Assembly (NCBI RefSeq): GCF_013140855.1
Contig: NZ_JABBPG010000003.1
Coordinates: forward strand, 512,177-576,176
Direction: 5' to 3'
Origin: Pseudoalteromonas caenipelagi
Lineage (GTDB): Bacteria > Pseudomonadota > Gammaproteobacteria > Enterobacterales > Alteromonadaceae
Length of the DNA: 64,000 nt
Shown: piece by piece, positions 9,289 through 19,105 of the stretch
Numbering within the stretch: position 1 is the first letter of the stretch
Layout of the letters: each line of letters starts with the position of its first letter
Notes under the pieces: generated by a model
What the model was told of the DNA's origin: nothing
Seen by the model: only the letters and a program-made list of their open reading frames with translations
The model's database searches: none
Translations under genes and position numbers: made by a program

Positions 9289-9699
9289 TTAGTAAGGGTG
9301 CTGCAAGTCTTCAATGTGCTTGCGAAGTAACCTCATAGTACATTTTTTGTGAGCTACTGACGCTTTGATAGAGTTAGGTAATGTGTACAAGTATCGCCAT
9401 TTGCAGGTATCTTCAGCGTACTGCTCATGATAAACGATGCTTCTTTTAATTATAGGCATTAATTGTGTATTGCCCGTTTGCTCTTGTACCAGCCCGATAT
9501 CGTGTAAAAGTTTGTTGATCCAGCTTTGTTGATGCCTGCGTAGCATATCGATGTTGCTATCCAAACACTTTATATACACTTTTGACTCGACAGGATGATA
9601 ACTCTCAACAGATGAGCAGTCAGAAAGGGTGATCTCTGATGAGTTTGCAATGGCGGCTAACGGCACTAAGCAAACAAACGAAACACTAATTTTTGTCAT
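9289..9699 (-). CDS. Small secreted protein of unknown function
   Basis: 136 residues with an N-terminal signal peptide (MTKISVSFVCLVPLAAIANS). The mature part has four Cys and is rich in charged residues; the spacing recalls LprI-like periplasmic proteins, but the match is not good enough to name. The ATG at 9699 overlaps the end of the histidine kinase gene by 14 nt, so it is probably the last gene of the PepSY-regulator-kinase operon. No strong ribosome site is visible, which fits translational coupling. Confidence 0.6.
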   Translation of the reverse strand: MTKISVSFVCLVPLAAIANSSEITLSDCSSVESYHPVESKVYIKCLDSNIDMLRRHQQSWINKLLHDIGLVQEQTGNTQLMPIIKRSIVYHEQYAEDTCKWRYLYTLPNSIKASVAHKKCTMRLLRKHIEDLQHPY

Positions 9700-11026
9700 A
9701 ATTGAATTCAATTAAAAACCTGGCACCTGCAAATTTAGAGCTTCCTATCTCTATATTACCGTGGTAAGAGTTAACTAAGTCTGACACAATCGCCATCCCG
9801 ACGCCGTGACCTGCTTCGTACGTATCCAAACGGCTGCCTCTTTTAAGCAATTCCGAACGTTGATGCTCAGGTACCCCAGGACCATCGTCTTCTATCTCAA
9901 GCTGGAGCGTTTTATTTTTATCAAAATGCACATTAATGTCTACGCGCGTATCACACGCTTTACATGCGTTGTCGATAATATTGCCTAAAATTTCCATCAA
10001 GTCGGTTTTGTCGCCTAAAAAAGCAACCTTGTCATCGCACAGCGAAGTAAAAACTACCTCCTTTTCATGATAGACCTTTTTCATGGCATTTAAAATCGAG
10101 TCGAGTATTGGTTTTACTCTTGTTTGCTTTTTCCAAGTATCAGAAGCCCCTGTGGCTGCTCTTTTTAATTGGTGCTCGATCATGGCATTAATTCTATCTA
10201 GCTGCTCTTGCGCATCGAGATCTTTGGCCAATTCGCTAGATTTTAATACCGCAAGAGGCGTTTTAAGGGCATGTGCTAAGTCACTTAAAGAGGCGCGGTA
10301 GCGCTCCTTTTGACGTCGCTGTGAATCGAGTAGTAAGTTTAGGTCAGACTTTATCGTAAGTAACTCTTTTGGGTAGTCACCTGTGATTTTATCGACTTTG
10401 CCAGCTTCAACAGCTTTTATTTCTTTATCCAGCCTTTGCAGTGGACGTGCACTCCAAATAAAGCCAATGGCCATTAATACAGCAATAATAATGCCCATAA
10501 CCAAAGCCCAGCTGATGAGTGTTTTCCTAAAACCGGACATCAATTTTACCAGCGCTTTGTTGTCTTTTAGTAATATAAAGCGTGCCTGCTGAGAGTAGTC
10601 GGCATTGCCCAAAATAACAGTTAAACTTAATTGCCAGAATTGTCCTGCGCCATAATCTACTAATTTAAATTCAGCTGCTCCAGCTTGACTGTCGTCAAAT
10701 ATTGGCGAAATAGATAGATTCACTGCCGATTCTGAGTACCAGACTAAATCTTGGCCTTGATAAATAAGTGCAAAAGTATCTGAGTTAATACGATTTAGTT
10801 CAGGCGCGAGAATTGTGCGGGGCATGTCTAAACCATCTTCTACAAACTCAACTTCAGAGATCAGAGAATATAGGTGTGCCTCTAGTGTTTTTTCGGTCGC
10901 CTCCACCAAGGAAGCATTATAAGCACGGCCAATAGCGAAGAATAAAGCGGGAAGTGCGACGATAAGCACAAAGACAAGGATAAATCCTTGTCTTATTTTT
11001 AGGGAAATTTCGGCTGCTTTTACCAC
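9686..11026 (-). CDS. Sensor histidine kinase, PhoQ-like
   Basis: 446 residues. Two membrane helices (about 12-32 and 168-190) flank a periplasmic sensor of about 135 residues. A HAMP-like linker follows, then the phosphoacceptor motif SDLAHALKTPLAVL (the H and following L-K-T-P are PhoQ-like), and an ATPase domain with N box NIIDNACKAC, G1 DDGPGVP and G2 GHGVGMAI. It autophosphorylates on the His and phosphorylates the adjacent regulator. The GTG start overlaps the regulator stop by 7 nt, implying coupled translation. The signal is unknown; PhoQ relatives sense divalent cations and cationic peptides. Confidence 0.9.
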   Translation of the reverse strand: MVKAAEISLKIRQGFILVFVLIVALPALFFAIGRAYNASLVEATEKTLEAHLYSLISEVEFVEDGLDMPRTILAPELNRINSDTFALIYQGQDLVWYSESAVNLSISPIFDDSQAGAAEFKLVDYGAGQFWQLSLTVILGNADYSQQARFILLKDNKALVKLMSGFRKTLISWALVMGIIIAVLMAIGFIWSARPLQRLDKEIKAVEAGKVDKITGDYPKELLTIKSDLNLLLDSQRRQKERYRASLSDLAHALKTPLAVLKSSELAKDLDAQEQLDRINAMIEHQLKRAATGASDTWKKQTRVKPILDSILNAMKKVYHEKEVVFTSLCDDKVAFLGDKTDLMEILGNIIDNACKACDTRVDINVHFDKNKTLQLEIEDDGPGVPEHQRSELLKRGSRLDTYEAGHGVGMAIVSDLVNSYHGNIEIGSSKFAGARFLIEFNYDKN

Positions 11027-11694
11027 TGGGTTTTAAACCTGTATCCTCTACCACGTAACGTTTCAACAGGGTTTAAACTACCATCTGGGTCAAGCTTTTT
11101 GCGCAGCCTTAAGACAAATACTTCAATAACATTTGAGTCTAAATCAAAATCTTGGTCGTAGATATGCTCAGTGAGCTCCGATTTAGAAATCACTTTTTGG
11201 GGATTAACCATCATATATTCAAGGACTTTATATTCGTACGCAGTCAATGATAATTCTTGCTCGTTTACCCAAACCTGTTGCGAGCGGGTATGAATCTTAA
11301 TTGGCCCAATGCTAATTTCTGGATTGGCTTGGCCAGCACTTCGGCGAATAAGTGCGTTACAGCGCGCGATCAGCTCTTCTACATGAAATGGCTTAGTTAG
11401 GTAATCGTCGGCACCCGCATCTAAACCTTCAACTTTGTCTTGCCAGCGGTCGCGGGCAGTTAAGATTAAGATTGGGATCTTAACGCCAGCGGCACGTGCT
11501 CGGCGAATTAGCTCTATACCGTCTAACTTTGGTAGACCTAAATCGATCACTGCCATATCTAAAGGGTATTCAGTTATATGAAATAATCCGGACTCACCAT
11601 CGTGGCATAGATCAATGCTGTATCTTTCTTTTTCTAATGCACTGCGTAGGTTTTCGGCAAGTTGAATATCGTCTTCGATTACTAAAATTCGCAT
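11020..11694 (-). CDS. OmpR/PhoP-family response regulator
   Basis: 224 residues. Receiver domain with the acidic pair ED (residues 8-9), phosphoacceptor Asp in VIDLGLP, Thr in LTARD and Lys in TKPF. A C-terminal winged helix has the recognition segment SNVIEVFVLRLRKKL and ends RGRGYRFK. Length and sequence resemble PhoP. It probably controls this operon and others. It starts 2 nt after the PepSY gene and overlaps the kinase gene. Confidence 0.92.
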   Translation of the reverse strand: MRILVIEDDIQLAENLRSALEKERYSIDLCHDGESGLFHITEYPLDMAVIDLGLPKLDGIELIRRARAAGVKIPILILTARDRWQDKVEGLDAGADDYLTKPFHVEELIARCNALIRRSAGQANPEISIGPIKIHTRSQQVWVNEQELSLTAYEYKVLEYMMVNPQKVISKSELTEHIYDQDFDLDSNVIEVFVLRLRKKLDPDGSLNPVETLRGRGYRFKTQW

Positions 11695-11696
11695 TT

Positions 11697-11942
11697 TTAA
11701 TCCTTTGTAACAGCTCCGGTTTTTTTATCGACATGAATGTCAATAACGCGGCCGTCGGTTTGTAAAATTCTGACTACGAAACTGTCACTTTGTTCAGTGA
11801 TCTTAAGTGTTCGCCCTTGATACTGAGCTAACGCTAGTTCAATGGCTTGTTTTTTATCTATATTCTTATTTGCTTCGGTTGCATTCACGGTTTGGGTACA
11901 GCTCAGGCAGACAAAAATTAGAAAACAAACTGACAATCGCAT
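11697..11942 (-). CDS. Small secreted PepSY-domain protein
   Basis: 81 residues from the ATG at 11942, chosen because GGAG lies 9 nt upstream and the signal peptide (MRLSVCFLIFVCLSCTQTVNA) then begins correctly. The mature part is a single PepSY domain: KKQAIELALAQYQGRTLKI, then strands ending in HVDKKTGAV. PepSY proteins often precede PhoP/PhoQ-like systems and may modulate the sensor or a periplasmic protease. First gene of the four-gene minus-strand operon. Confidence 0.8.
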   Translation of the reverse strand: MRLSVCFLIFVCLSCTQTVNATEANKNIDKKQAIELALAQYQGRTLKITEQSDSFVVRILQTDGRVIDIHVDKKTGAVTKD

Positions 11943-12018
11943 TTTACTAAGCTCCACGGTTGGATTGCTTAACATCTTGTGCAAATCCTACGACAGGGGT
12001 AATTAACCAAAACTGAAT

Positions 12019-12318
12019 TTAAGGGAGTACCTTTTTATAGGGCTTAACAATGCTGCTAGCATATACACCCGCTTCGATATAGGGATCAGCATCAGCCCAT
12101 GCTTGAGCTTGTTCAACAGATGCAAATTCAGCAATAACGAGAGAGCCTGTAAATCCTGCTTGGCCTGGCTCTTCGCTATCAATGGCTGGCAATGGACCTG
12201 CTGCAAACAAACGATTTTGTTCTTTTAATTCGGTTAAGCGTGCAAGGTGTGCAGGGCGTGTTGCTAGGCGTTTTTCCAAAGAGTTTTCTACATCTGTAGA
12301 ATAAATCATGTAAAGCAT
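12019..12318 (-). CDS. yciI: YciI family protein
   Basis: 99 residues, the family's usual size. MLYMIYSTD at the start, the conserved His in RPAHLARL and the Asp in ADADPY are the proposed active-site residues of the ferredoxin-like YciI fold. The biochemical role is unknown. In E. coli yciI lies close to yciB, yciO and the trp genes, as here. The ATG at 12318 is chosen by homology; an in-frame TTG four codons upstream is less likely. Confidence 0.85.
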   Translation of the reverse strand: MLYMIYSTDVENSLEKRLATRPAHLARLTELKEQNRLFAAGPLPAIDSEEPGQAGFTGSLVIAEFASVEQAQAWADADPYIEAGVYASSIVKPYKKVLP

Positions 12319-12492
12319 AAAAGAGTTCAAATTTTAATACAAAATAATTGCCTATATTAGTCTGCTTTGCTCTGTATTGTAAATCCTCACGGTGATTTGT
12401 TGTCTGCTTTGTCCTTAAAGACTTGAAAAGCTCACGGCAAGGCTGGTAGAGTCGCTCGGATATTTATAAAAAATAATAATAAGGTTTTCCAC

Positions 12493-13917
12493 ATGAGTGC
12501 AAATCGTGAGCATTTTAGCTCTCGACTGGGTTTTATACTTGCCGCTGCTGGTTCAGCGGTTGGTATAGGTAACTTGGTCGGTTTTCCTGTATCAGCTACA
12601 AAAAATGGTGGTGGTGCTTTTTTAATAGTGTATGCCTTATTCGTTGCATTTATTTGTTTACCAGTAATGATGGCAGAAATGGCAATGGGCAGAAAGGCAC
12701 AAAAAGATCCTTATGGAGCATACAAGGCGCTTTCTGGTGGTGATAAGCGTTGGTCTATTGCTGGTGCTTTATCCGTTCTGACGCCATTTATGATAGCTGT
12801 ATTCTATATGGTTATTACCGTCTGGATCTTTGGTTATCTGGCACAAACTGCAATGGGTAACCTAGATGCTTTAGCAAACCCGAATCACTTTGGACAATTT
12901 ATAAATCAAAGTAGTGTGTTTTGGTACATGTTGCTGGTTGGCGTGATTGTTAACTTGATTTTAGTTGGCGGCGTAAAAGAGGGTATTGAAAAAGCAGCTA
13001 AGTTTTTAATGCCTTCATTATTCGTACTACTGATTGGCTTGGTTGTGTATGTGCTGACGTTGGATAACGCTATGGCTGGGGTGCGTTATTATATTGTGCC
13101 TGACTTTTCTAAAATGGATGCAAGTGTACTCAATGGCGCGTTATCACAGGCGTTCTTTTCACTGTCACTGGGGATGGGTATTTTAATGACCTATGCCTCT
13201 TATATATCAAAAAATGATGATATCGTAGGTGGCGCAAAGATGGTGGCGCTCACTGACTCTTTGGTAGCTTTTATCGCAGGTCTTATGGTGCTACCAGCGA
13301 TATTTAGTTTTAACCCTGCAACCAATACTGATGAGTTATCTGAGTCATCAGTGTCGATGATTTTTGAGTTTTTACCCAAGATATTATTGGCGCTACAAAC
13401 TGATATTGGTTATTTAGGCGCATCTATCGTCGCGTTTATTTTCTTCTTATTAGTGTTTTTTGCAGCAATCACCTCTTTGGTTTCAATTGTGGAAGTTCCA
13501 ACAGCTGCATTGATGGAAGAAAAGTGTATTAGCCGTAAAAAAGCGCTGCTGATCTTAGCTGCGACAACGGGCTTGTTGACTGTACTATGTACTATGTCGT
13601 TTGGTATGGTTGATTGGCTCACTAAGTTTGTGAGCTATGGTGGTGCAGACAAGAGTCTGTTTGATTTAGTTTATGACGTGTTTTATGACACTATTTTGCC
13701 ATTGAACGGTTTAATGGTGTGTCTATTCGTTATTTATCGCTGGAAAAAATCCAACTTAAATGCGGAGCTTGAACAAGGTTGCGACAAGTATAAAGGCAGC
13801 TTTGGTGAGAAGTACGTGAACTTTTCGCTATCTACTTTTATTCCAGTGGTGTTGTTGGTTATCTTTATCAATACTGTTGCGACGAAGTTCTTTGCGTTTA
13901 GTATATTCGGCTTCTAA
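12493..13917 (+). CDS. Sodium-dependent transporter, NSS/SNF family
   Basis: 474 residues with about 11-12 membrane helices. The N-terminal SRLGFILAAAGSAVGIGNLVGFP is the diagnostic unwound TM1 segment binding Na+ and substrate in the LeuT fold. The segment SLGMGILMTYASY matches TM6 of bacterial members. Members import amino acids or related compounds with Na+; the substrate is unknown. A strong hairpin follows. Confidence 0.9.
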   Translation: MSANREHFSSRLGFILAAAGSAVGIGNLVGFPVSATKNGGGAFLIVYALFVAFICLPVMMAEMAMGRKAQKDPYGAYKALSGGDKRWSIAGALSVLTPFMIAVFYMVITVWIFGYLAQTAMGNLDALANPNHFGQFINQSSVFWYMLLVGVIVNLILVGGVKEGIEKAAKFLMPSLFVLLIGLVVYVLTLDNAMAGVRYYIVPDFSKMDASVLNGALSQAFFSLSLGMGILMTYASYISKNDDIVGGAKMVALTDSLVAFIAGLMVLPAIFSFNPATNTDELSESSVSMIFEFLPKILLALQTDIGYLGASIVAFIFFLLVFFAAITSLVSIVEVPTAALMEEKCISRKKALLILAATTGLLTVLCTMSFGMVDWLTKFVSYGGADKSLFDLVYDVFYDTILPLNGLMVCLFVIYRWKKSNLNAELEQGCDKYKGSFGEKYVNFSLSTFIPVVLLVIFINTVATKFFAFSIFGF

Positions 13918-13940
13918 GCAAAACTTAGTCAAATAACAGC

Positions 13941-13967
13941 AACGCCGAGCTTAGCCTCGGCGTTTTG
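13941..13967 (+). terminator. Rho-independent terminator after the NSS transporter
   Basis: AACGCCGAG - CTTAGC - CTCGGCGTTTTG: a 9-bp GC-rich stem followed by Ts. As it lies between convergent genes and has As on the 5' side, it probably also works for the CPBP gene on the minus strand. Confidence 0.85.
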
Positions 13968-14615
13968 CTAAAAAGTCATCCCAGAATCTAGATATTGACC
14001 CATACCTAAGGTAAATATCCATAACCCCCACAAGCTGTGCTCGAGCACACACACCATTAATGAACGGCTATGCGCATAGGTATAAGAAAACAGTAGGCCG
14101 CCAGCAAAAGACAAAGCGATTGCCACCCAGTTATCGTAAACGCAATGTGCTAATGCGAACACTGCTGCACTGAGAACGATCCGAGTGTTTTTTTTCGGCA
14201 GTATACGTTTGTATCTGTGAAAAAAATAACTCCTAAAAATAAGCTCTTGAGGCAATACAGAGAGGACTGGGTAAGCAATGAGTAAATACAGCCATTGTGT
14301 GGTGGACTTCAGGGGCAGTGCAAACCAATTTTCCTGATTAAACAAACCGTAAAGCATCGCAGAGAACAAAGCACCGATAAAGAATGTGGTAAATAGTCGG
14401 CGTTTAATTGTTGAAAACTCGCCCAAACTGGTGAGTCGAAAGCGTTTAAAATGAGGGTCGCTAAGCAGTAGGAAACTGCATATGATCATCAACGTAATTA
14501 ATGCAGGAAAAAGCCAGTTAGCGAGATGATCACGAAAAATGTAAGCCAAGGTTGGCAAACAAAAAAAGATTAAAAGTAGTTCACACCAGCGGTATTGACT
14601 TGCGTTCAAGGGCAT
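13968..14615 (-). CDS. CPBP-family intramembrane protease-like protein
   Basis: 215 residues with about 6-7 hydrophobic helices. Motif 1 reads PQELIFRSYFF, motif 2 FALAHCVY (FxxxH) and motif 3 EHSLWG, as in the CAAX/CPBP (Abi) metalloprotease family. The first Glu of the usual EExxxR is Gln here, a variation I believe is common in this subgroup but could affect activity. The ATG at 14615 gives a short cytoplasmic start. Substrate unknown. Confidence 0.82.
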   Translation of the reverse strand: MPLNASQYRWCELLLIFFCLPTLAYIFRDHLANWLFPALITLMIICSFLLLSDPHFKRFRLTSLGEFSTIKRRLFTTFFIGALFSAMLYGLFNQENWFALPLKSTTQWLYLLIAYPVLSVLPQELIFRSYFFHRYKRILPKKNTRIVLSAAVFALAHCVYDNWVAIALSFAGGLLFSYTYAHSRSLMVCVLEHSLWGLWIFTLGMGQYLDSGMTF

Positions 14616-14722
14616 GCCTTTTTTACTTAGTTTACAAAAACTATAGCAGTAAAAATGCCCTTGAAAGTGACATTATTTAGACATTGTGGCCCTAACTCAT
14701 TACGCTCTTTATCGGGCGCAAT

Positions 14723-15304
14723 TTAGTTGTCATCGGGAAGGTACTTATAAATCCTAGCCATGGTGACTAAAATTGCCCCAAAGGTTATCCCCATTAATCC
14801 AAACACTTTAAAGTTGACCCAAGTATCCAGCGAAAAGTTATAAGCAACATACAAGTTAAGTACAGAGATAAAAGCCAATAACAGCATCCACATAATATTG
14901 AGCTGCTCGCATACAGACTTAGGTAACGAAATGTCGAGTTCTGCGTTTTTACCTTGCTCTTTTTCGTTGACTGATTTGAGCAGGCCTAACAAGGCAGTCT
15001 CTACTAGGTTCTTGTTAAAAAAGTAGCGTGAAACCAATAGAGACAGTGATAATAGGGCATATATCACAGTGGCTTTCCACATAATAAAGTGCTCATCTTG
15101 GAATAAAATGGTCATTCCACCCAAAACAAGGGCGATGGCAAAAAATACCCAGTGCCTTGTGGCGATTTTACCGCTGTGAAAATAATGGTACGCGAGCTGG
15201 ATAATTGAAGAGGCGATTAAAACACCGGTAGCCCAGTAGATATCTACCAATTTGTAGACGGCGAAAAATAAGATCAGAGGAAGGTATTCAAGCAATGTGG
15301 CCAT
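14723..15304 (-). CDS. yciB: Inner membrane septation-related protein YciB (IspZ family)
   Basis: 193 residues with five predicted helices. LEYLPLILFFAVYKLVDIYWATG, FIMWKATVIYAL and WVNFKVFGLMG are the conserved blocks of YciB. Relative to E. coli (179 aa) it carries about 17 extra residues in a hydrophilic loop (near 110-130). YciB interacts with cell elongation and division proteins and helps envelope homeostasis. The ATG at 15304 is chosen over a longer reading because AGGTGAG sits just upstream and the family starts here. Confidence 0.92.
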   Translation of the reverse strand: MATLLEYLPLILFFAVYKLVDIYWATGVLIASSIIQLAYHYFHSGKIATRHWVFFAIALVLGGMTILFQDEHFIMWKATVIYALLSLSLLVSRYFFNKNLVETALLGLLKSVNEKEQGKNAELDISLPKSVCEQLNIMWMLLLAFISVLNLYVAYNFSLDTWVNFKVFGLMGITFGAILVTMARIYKYLPDDN

Positions 15305-15458
15305 TAAGCTCACCTTTTTAATTATAATGGCTCGTTTTACCAAGTTCCTTGGCGAAGTTCAAGATTGACTTTGTGCGTCTTAGCCCTTAGCCTCAGCGGC
15401 TTTTATATTTGTGCAGCTATGCTTGCTGCACTATTAAGCAATCCAGAATGAGAGTGGT

Positions 15459-15731
15459 ATGAACAAATCTGAATTGATAACGGCGATGTCAACACACAGC
15501 GCATTAACGAAAAAAGACACAAAAGCTGCATTAGATGCATTGTTAGCCGTTATAAAAAAGCGTTTAGCCGAAGGGGACCAGATGCCGATAGCTGGCTTAG
15601 GTACCTTTGCGTTGAGTTATCATCCAGCAAAAGCTGGGCGCAATCCGAAAACTGGCGAAACTATCTTAATTGAAGGGGCGAATAAGGTGCAGTTTAAAGC
15701 CGCTAAGGCGCTCAAAGACGCCCTAGCGTAA
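15459..15731 (+). CDS. HU family DNA-binding protein
   Basis: 90 residues, the canonical HU/IHF length. It starts MNKSELITAMSTHSALTKKDTKAALDALL, and the beta-arm region contains LGTFALSYHPAKAGRNPKTGE, including the family signature with the DNA-intercalating Pro. It is a nucleoid protein that bends DNA. Sequence is nearer HU than IHF but somewhat divergent, so it may be a secondary HU paralog. It converges with trpA. Confidence 0.92.
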   Translation: MNKSELITAMSTHSALTKKDTKAALDALLAVIKKRLAEGDQMPIAGLGTFALSYHPAKAGRNPKTGETILIEGANKVQFKAAKALKDALA

Positions 15732-15739
15732 GAAAGTGA

Positions 15740-16546
15740 TTAACTTCGTGTCGCTGCTTTCATTGTGCTAACAAACTGTTGGAGCTCGCTGAGCATAGCG
15801 CTAGGATTATCCAAGTGCTGCTCAATGATTTTAACGACGGCAGAGCCACTGATAGCACCTGCAGCTCCTGAGTTTAGTGCCGCTTTAACGTGCTCAGCGG
15901 TGGATATACCAAATCCAAGCAGAGCGGGTGCAGCATGATACTCTTTAAGTTTGGTGATCATCGAGTCAGCAGGCATCTGAGCAGTTGTTTCGGTGCCTGT
16001 TACACCGGCTCTAGAGAGTAAATAAGTATAGCCTCGGCCATAGCTTGCACATTCTCTTAGGGTGTCATCACCAGCATTAGGAGTTGCAATAAAAATAGGC
16101 TCAATTCCTGCATTTTGCGCAGCACGGCGAAACAGTTTTGATTCGTGCAGCGGTACATCGGCAACCAAAATAGAGTCTACACCTGCTTCTTTAGCTTGCT
16201 GATAAAACGTATCAATGCCTTTGGCAAAAATTAGGTTAGAGTACAATAATAGGCCGATTGGAATGTCATTGTTGTACTGGCGTACTTGTTTAATAATATC
16301 AAAACAGTCCTGCGTATTAATATGTTGCTCAAGAGCACGGATATTGGCTGCTTGGATAACAGGACCATCTGCAATGGGGTCTGAAAAAGGAATACCCAGC
16401 TCCAACGCATCGGCACCACCGTCAATCAAGCTTTTAATAATGTCTAAGCTCAGCGCTTTATTTGGATCGCCAATAGTAACAAATGGCACAAACGCCCCTT
16501 GGTCCTGCTCGGCCAAGGCGTTAAATGTTTGGGCATAGCGGCTCAT
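15740..16546 (-). CDS. trpA: Tryptophan synthase alpha subunit
   Basis: 268 residues (E. coli 268). It cleaves indole-3-glycerol phosphate to indole and glyceraldehyde-3-phosphate. Catalytic Glu and Asp are seen in [16 protein letters not shown]; the GISTAEH and GAISGSAVV segments form the phosphate site. Last gene of the trp operon. Its ATG overlaps the trpB stop (TAATG), so translation is coupled, matching the alpha2-beta2 complex stoichiometry. Confidence 0.98.
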   Translation of the reverse strand: MSRYAQTFNALAEQDQGAFVPFVTIGDPNKALSLDIIKSLIDGGADALELGIPFSDPIADGPVIQAANIRALEQHINTQDCFDIIKQVRQYNNDIPIGLLLYSNLIFAKGIDTFYQQAKEAGVDSILVADVPLHESKLFRRAAQNAGIEPIFIATPNAGDDTLRECASYGRGYTYLLSRAGVTGTETTAQMPADSMITKLKEYHAAPALLGFGISTAEHVKAALNSGAAGAISGSAVVKIIEQHLDNPSAMLSELQQFVSTMKAATRS

Positions 16547-17730
16547 TAAAGTTCTCCTCGCTCATTTAAAACTTGATGTACATGGGTTAGGTCTTTGTCG
16601 CCACGACCACTTAGGTTAACCACAATAATGGTCTCATTACTTTGTTGTTCTGCATACTTGAGCGCATACGCAAGGGCATGGCTCGACTCAAGTGCTGGAA
16701 TAATACCTTCATGCTTGGCTAAAGATTGAAACGCATTAAGCGCTTCAGTGTCGGTAATGGCAACATATTGTGCGCGACCACTTTCGTGTAAAAAAGCGTG
16801 TTGTGGCCCAACAGCAGGGTAATCCAGACCTGCTGACACCGAGTAAGACTCTTCAATTTGTCCATCGCTATTTTGCATTATGTAGGTATAAGCGCCGTGC
16901 AATATGCCTTTGCTTCCCTTACATAATGCTGCACCATGCTCTTCGGTGTCCAAGCCTTTACCAGCGGGCTCAATACCAACGAGCTTAACACTTGGCTCAT
17001 CTATAAAATCACTAAACATACCAATGGCATTTGAACCACCACCAACACATGCCATAACGACATCAGGAAGGCGTCCCTCGGCTTCTAATACTTGTTGTTT
17101 AGCTTCTTCGCCAATCATTTTTTGGAACTCACGCACAACCGTTGGGAATGGATGAGGACCTGCAGCGGTGCCCAGTAGATAGTGCGCCGTTTTGTAGTTC
17201 GCTGACCAATCGCGCATGGCCTCGTTAACCGCATCTTTTAGCGTGCCAGAACCCGCTGTGACAGGAATAACTTCCGCCCCCATCAAACGCATTCTAAATA
17301 CATTGGGTTGTTGGCGTTCAACATCTTTTGCACCCATATAAACGCGGCACTTCAAGCCCAATAACGCACACGCCAACGCGGTAGCAACACCATGCTGACC
17401 GGCACCGGTTTCTGCAATTACTTCGCTTTTGCCCATACGTTTAGTTAGCAACGCTTGACCTAATACTTGGTTGGTTTTGTGTGCACCGCCGTGCAATAAG
17501 TCTTCGCGCTTTAGGTATAGCTTTACCTTAGGGTTTTTTACTAAGTTACGCGTTAAAGTTAAAGGCGTAGGTCGGCCAGCGTACTCGTTTAATAGCTTTT
17601 GGAACTCTTGTAAAAACTCAGGGTCTTTTTGCGCTTTGTTAAACTCTTGCTCAAGTTGTTTGAGCGCAGGGACTAGTAACTCGGGGACAAACATGCCCCC
17701 AAAGTCACCAAAATATGCTGCATTGTTCAT
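16546..17730 (-). CDS. trpB: Tryptophan synthase beta subunit
   Basis: 394 residues. PLP-dependent condensation of indole with serine. The PLP lysine lies in [12 protein letters not shown], the phosphate-binding loop is [10 protein letters not shown], and the catalytic Glu region is EDLLHG. The ATG at 17730 is chosen because GAGGTGG lies directly upstream and the protein then begins [17 protein letters not shown] as in other TrpB. The start is 8 nt after the trpCF stop. Confidence 0.98.
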   Translation of the reverse strand: MNNAAYFGDFGGMFVPELLVPALKQLEQEFNKAQKDPEFLQEFQKLLNEYAGRPTPLTLTRNLVKNPKVKLYLKREDLLHGGAHKTNQVLGQALLTKRMGKSEVIAETGAGQHGVATALACALLGLKCRVYMGAKDVERQQPNVFRMRLMGAEVIPVTAGSGTLKDAVNEAMRDWSANYKTAHYLLGTAAGPHPFPTVVREFQKMIGEEAKQQVLEAEGRLPDVVMACVGGGSNAIGMFSDFIDEPSVKLVGIEPAGKGLDTEEHGAALCKGSKGILHGAYTYIMQNSDGQIEESYSVSAGLDYPAVGPQHAFLHESGRAQYVAITDTEALNAFQSLAKHEGIIPALESSHALAYALKYAEQQSNETIIVVNLSGRGDKDLTHVHQVLNERGEL

Positions 17731-17737
17731 TTCCACC

Positions 17738-19105
17738 TCAATAATTTCTAATGTTTGCAAAAGCGTGCTGAATTTTTTCATAACACTTTTTACCGGGGCT
17801 AAGTTCAACCCCTGAATTTAAATCTAATCCTTGCGCACCCAGTCTTGCCGCGGCTGCTACGTTATCGGGGTTAAGCCCGCCTGCAAGAATAAAGTTATTG
17901 GCAACTTGCTCAGACAATAATTGCCAGTTAAATGACTGACCAGTGCCACCAAAGCCAGCATCGGTTTTGGTGTCGTATAGGTGTTTATCAACTCCTTTGA
18001 CTGGAAGTGGGAGGGTATCGTTGACGCCCTGAGCTTTCCAGATCTGGCAGTTAACTGGCAGTCGATTTCTCAAACTCGCAATGTAAGCTTCATTTTCTTG
18101 GCCGTGTAATTGTACGGCGCTTAGTTTCAGCGTTTGCGCATACTCTGCCACTTGCTCTTCATCAGCGTTAACGAATACGCCAACATAGCTAAGTGGTGCG
18201 CTATCTACTATGGCTTTAGCGCAGTCTAAGTCTACATAGCGCAGTGATTTGGGATAAAAAATCAACCCGCCATAAAGGGCACCGGCTTGGTAAGCCGCTT
18301 GTGCATCTTGGCAGCGGGTAAGTCCGCAGACTTTGTTTTCGCCAAGAATTAGCTTGCGACAAGCAGTGTCTAAGTTATGCTCAGCCATGAGCGAACTACC
18401 CACTAAAAAGCCACTACATAAAGGTGCAAGTCGCTTCACATCTTGATGGGTATAAATGCCTGATTCGGAGATAACTACTTTATCATCAGGAATTAACTTG
18501 CGAAGTCGCTCGGTTGTGGCTAAATCAGTGCTTAAGTCTCTTAGGTTACGATTGTTAATACCAATAATTTGCGCATCCAGTTGCAGTGCTCGCTCAACTT
18601 CAGATTCATTGCTCACTTCAGTGAGAACAGCCATGTTTAGCGACTTCGCGATATCAGCTAAAACAGTGTATTGCTGATCATCAAGGACAGATAGCATCAG
18701 TAAAATAGCATCACCGCCGTTAAGGCGCGCTAAGTAAACTTGGTATTCGTCGATAAAAAAGTCTTTACAGATCAGTGGCTGTTCGACTTTCTGTCGCACA
18801 TAACTTAAATACTCAAAGCTGCCTTGAAAGTATTTTTCATCAGTCAGTACGCTGATACAGCTGGCATAGTGCTTGTAAACGCTGGTGATTTCATCTAAGT
18901 CAAAATGTGCTCGGATCAACCCTTTTGACGGTGAGGCCTTTTTACACTCTAAAATAAATTGTGTGCCTGTTTTTGCCAGCGCCCTATAAAAGTCACGGGT
19001 TGTAGGTTGTACTTTATCTTTGAACGACACCAGCGGAAAACTTGCTTTGCGTTTTTGTAGTTCTATTTGCTTATCGGCGACAATTTTGTCGAGCACATTA
19101 GCCAT
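17738..19105 (-). CDS. trpCF: Bifunctional indole-3-glycerol phosphate synthase / phosphoribosylanthranilate isomerase
   Basis: 455 residues, a fusion as in E. coli. The N-terminal half (about 1-255) is TrpC, with [12 protein letters not shown] carrying catalytic Lys, ISESGI and VGSSLM. The C-terminal half is TrpF, with the catalytic Cys in KVCGLTR and the Asp in LYDTK, followed by GGTGQSFNW. It catalyses the Amadori rearrangement and ring closure in tryptophan synthesis. The start overlaps trpD by 8 nt. This genuine TrpF is the useful comparison for the TrpF-like paralog at 41.6-42.3 kb. Confidence 0.97.
   Translation of the reverse strand: MANVLDKIVADKQIELQKRKASFPLVSFKDKVQPTTRDFYRALAKTGTQFILECKKASPSKGLIRAHFDLDEITSVYKHYASCISVLTDEKYFQGSFEYLSYVRQKVEQPLICKDFFIDEYQVYLARLNGGDAILLMLSVLDDQQYTVLADIAKSLNMAVLTEVSNESEVERALQLDAQIIGINNRNLRDLSTDLATTERLRKLIPDDKVVISESGIYTHQDVKRLAPLCSGFLVGSSLMAEHNLDTACRKLILGENKVCGLTRCQDAQAAYQAGALYGGLIFYPKSLRYVDLDCAKAIVDSAPLSYVGVFVNADEEQVAEYAQTLKLSAVQLHGQENEAYIASLRNRLPVNCQIWKAQGVNDTLPLPVKGVDKHLYDTKTDAGFGGTGQSFNWQLLSEQVANNFILAGGLNPDNVAAAARLGAQGLDLNSGVELSPGKKCYEKIQHAFANIRNY

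Noticed and set aside
14667..14672. TGTCAC on the minus strand near 14.67 kb as another ECF promoter
   Set aside because: No GTC element at 14-15 nt and no appropriately placed gene start.
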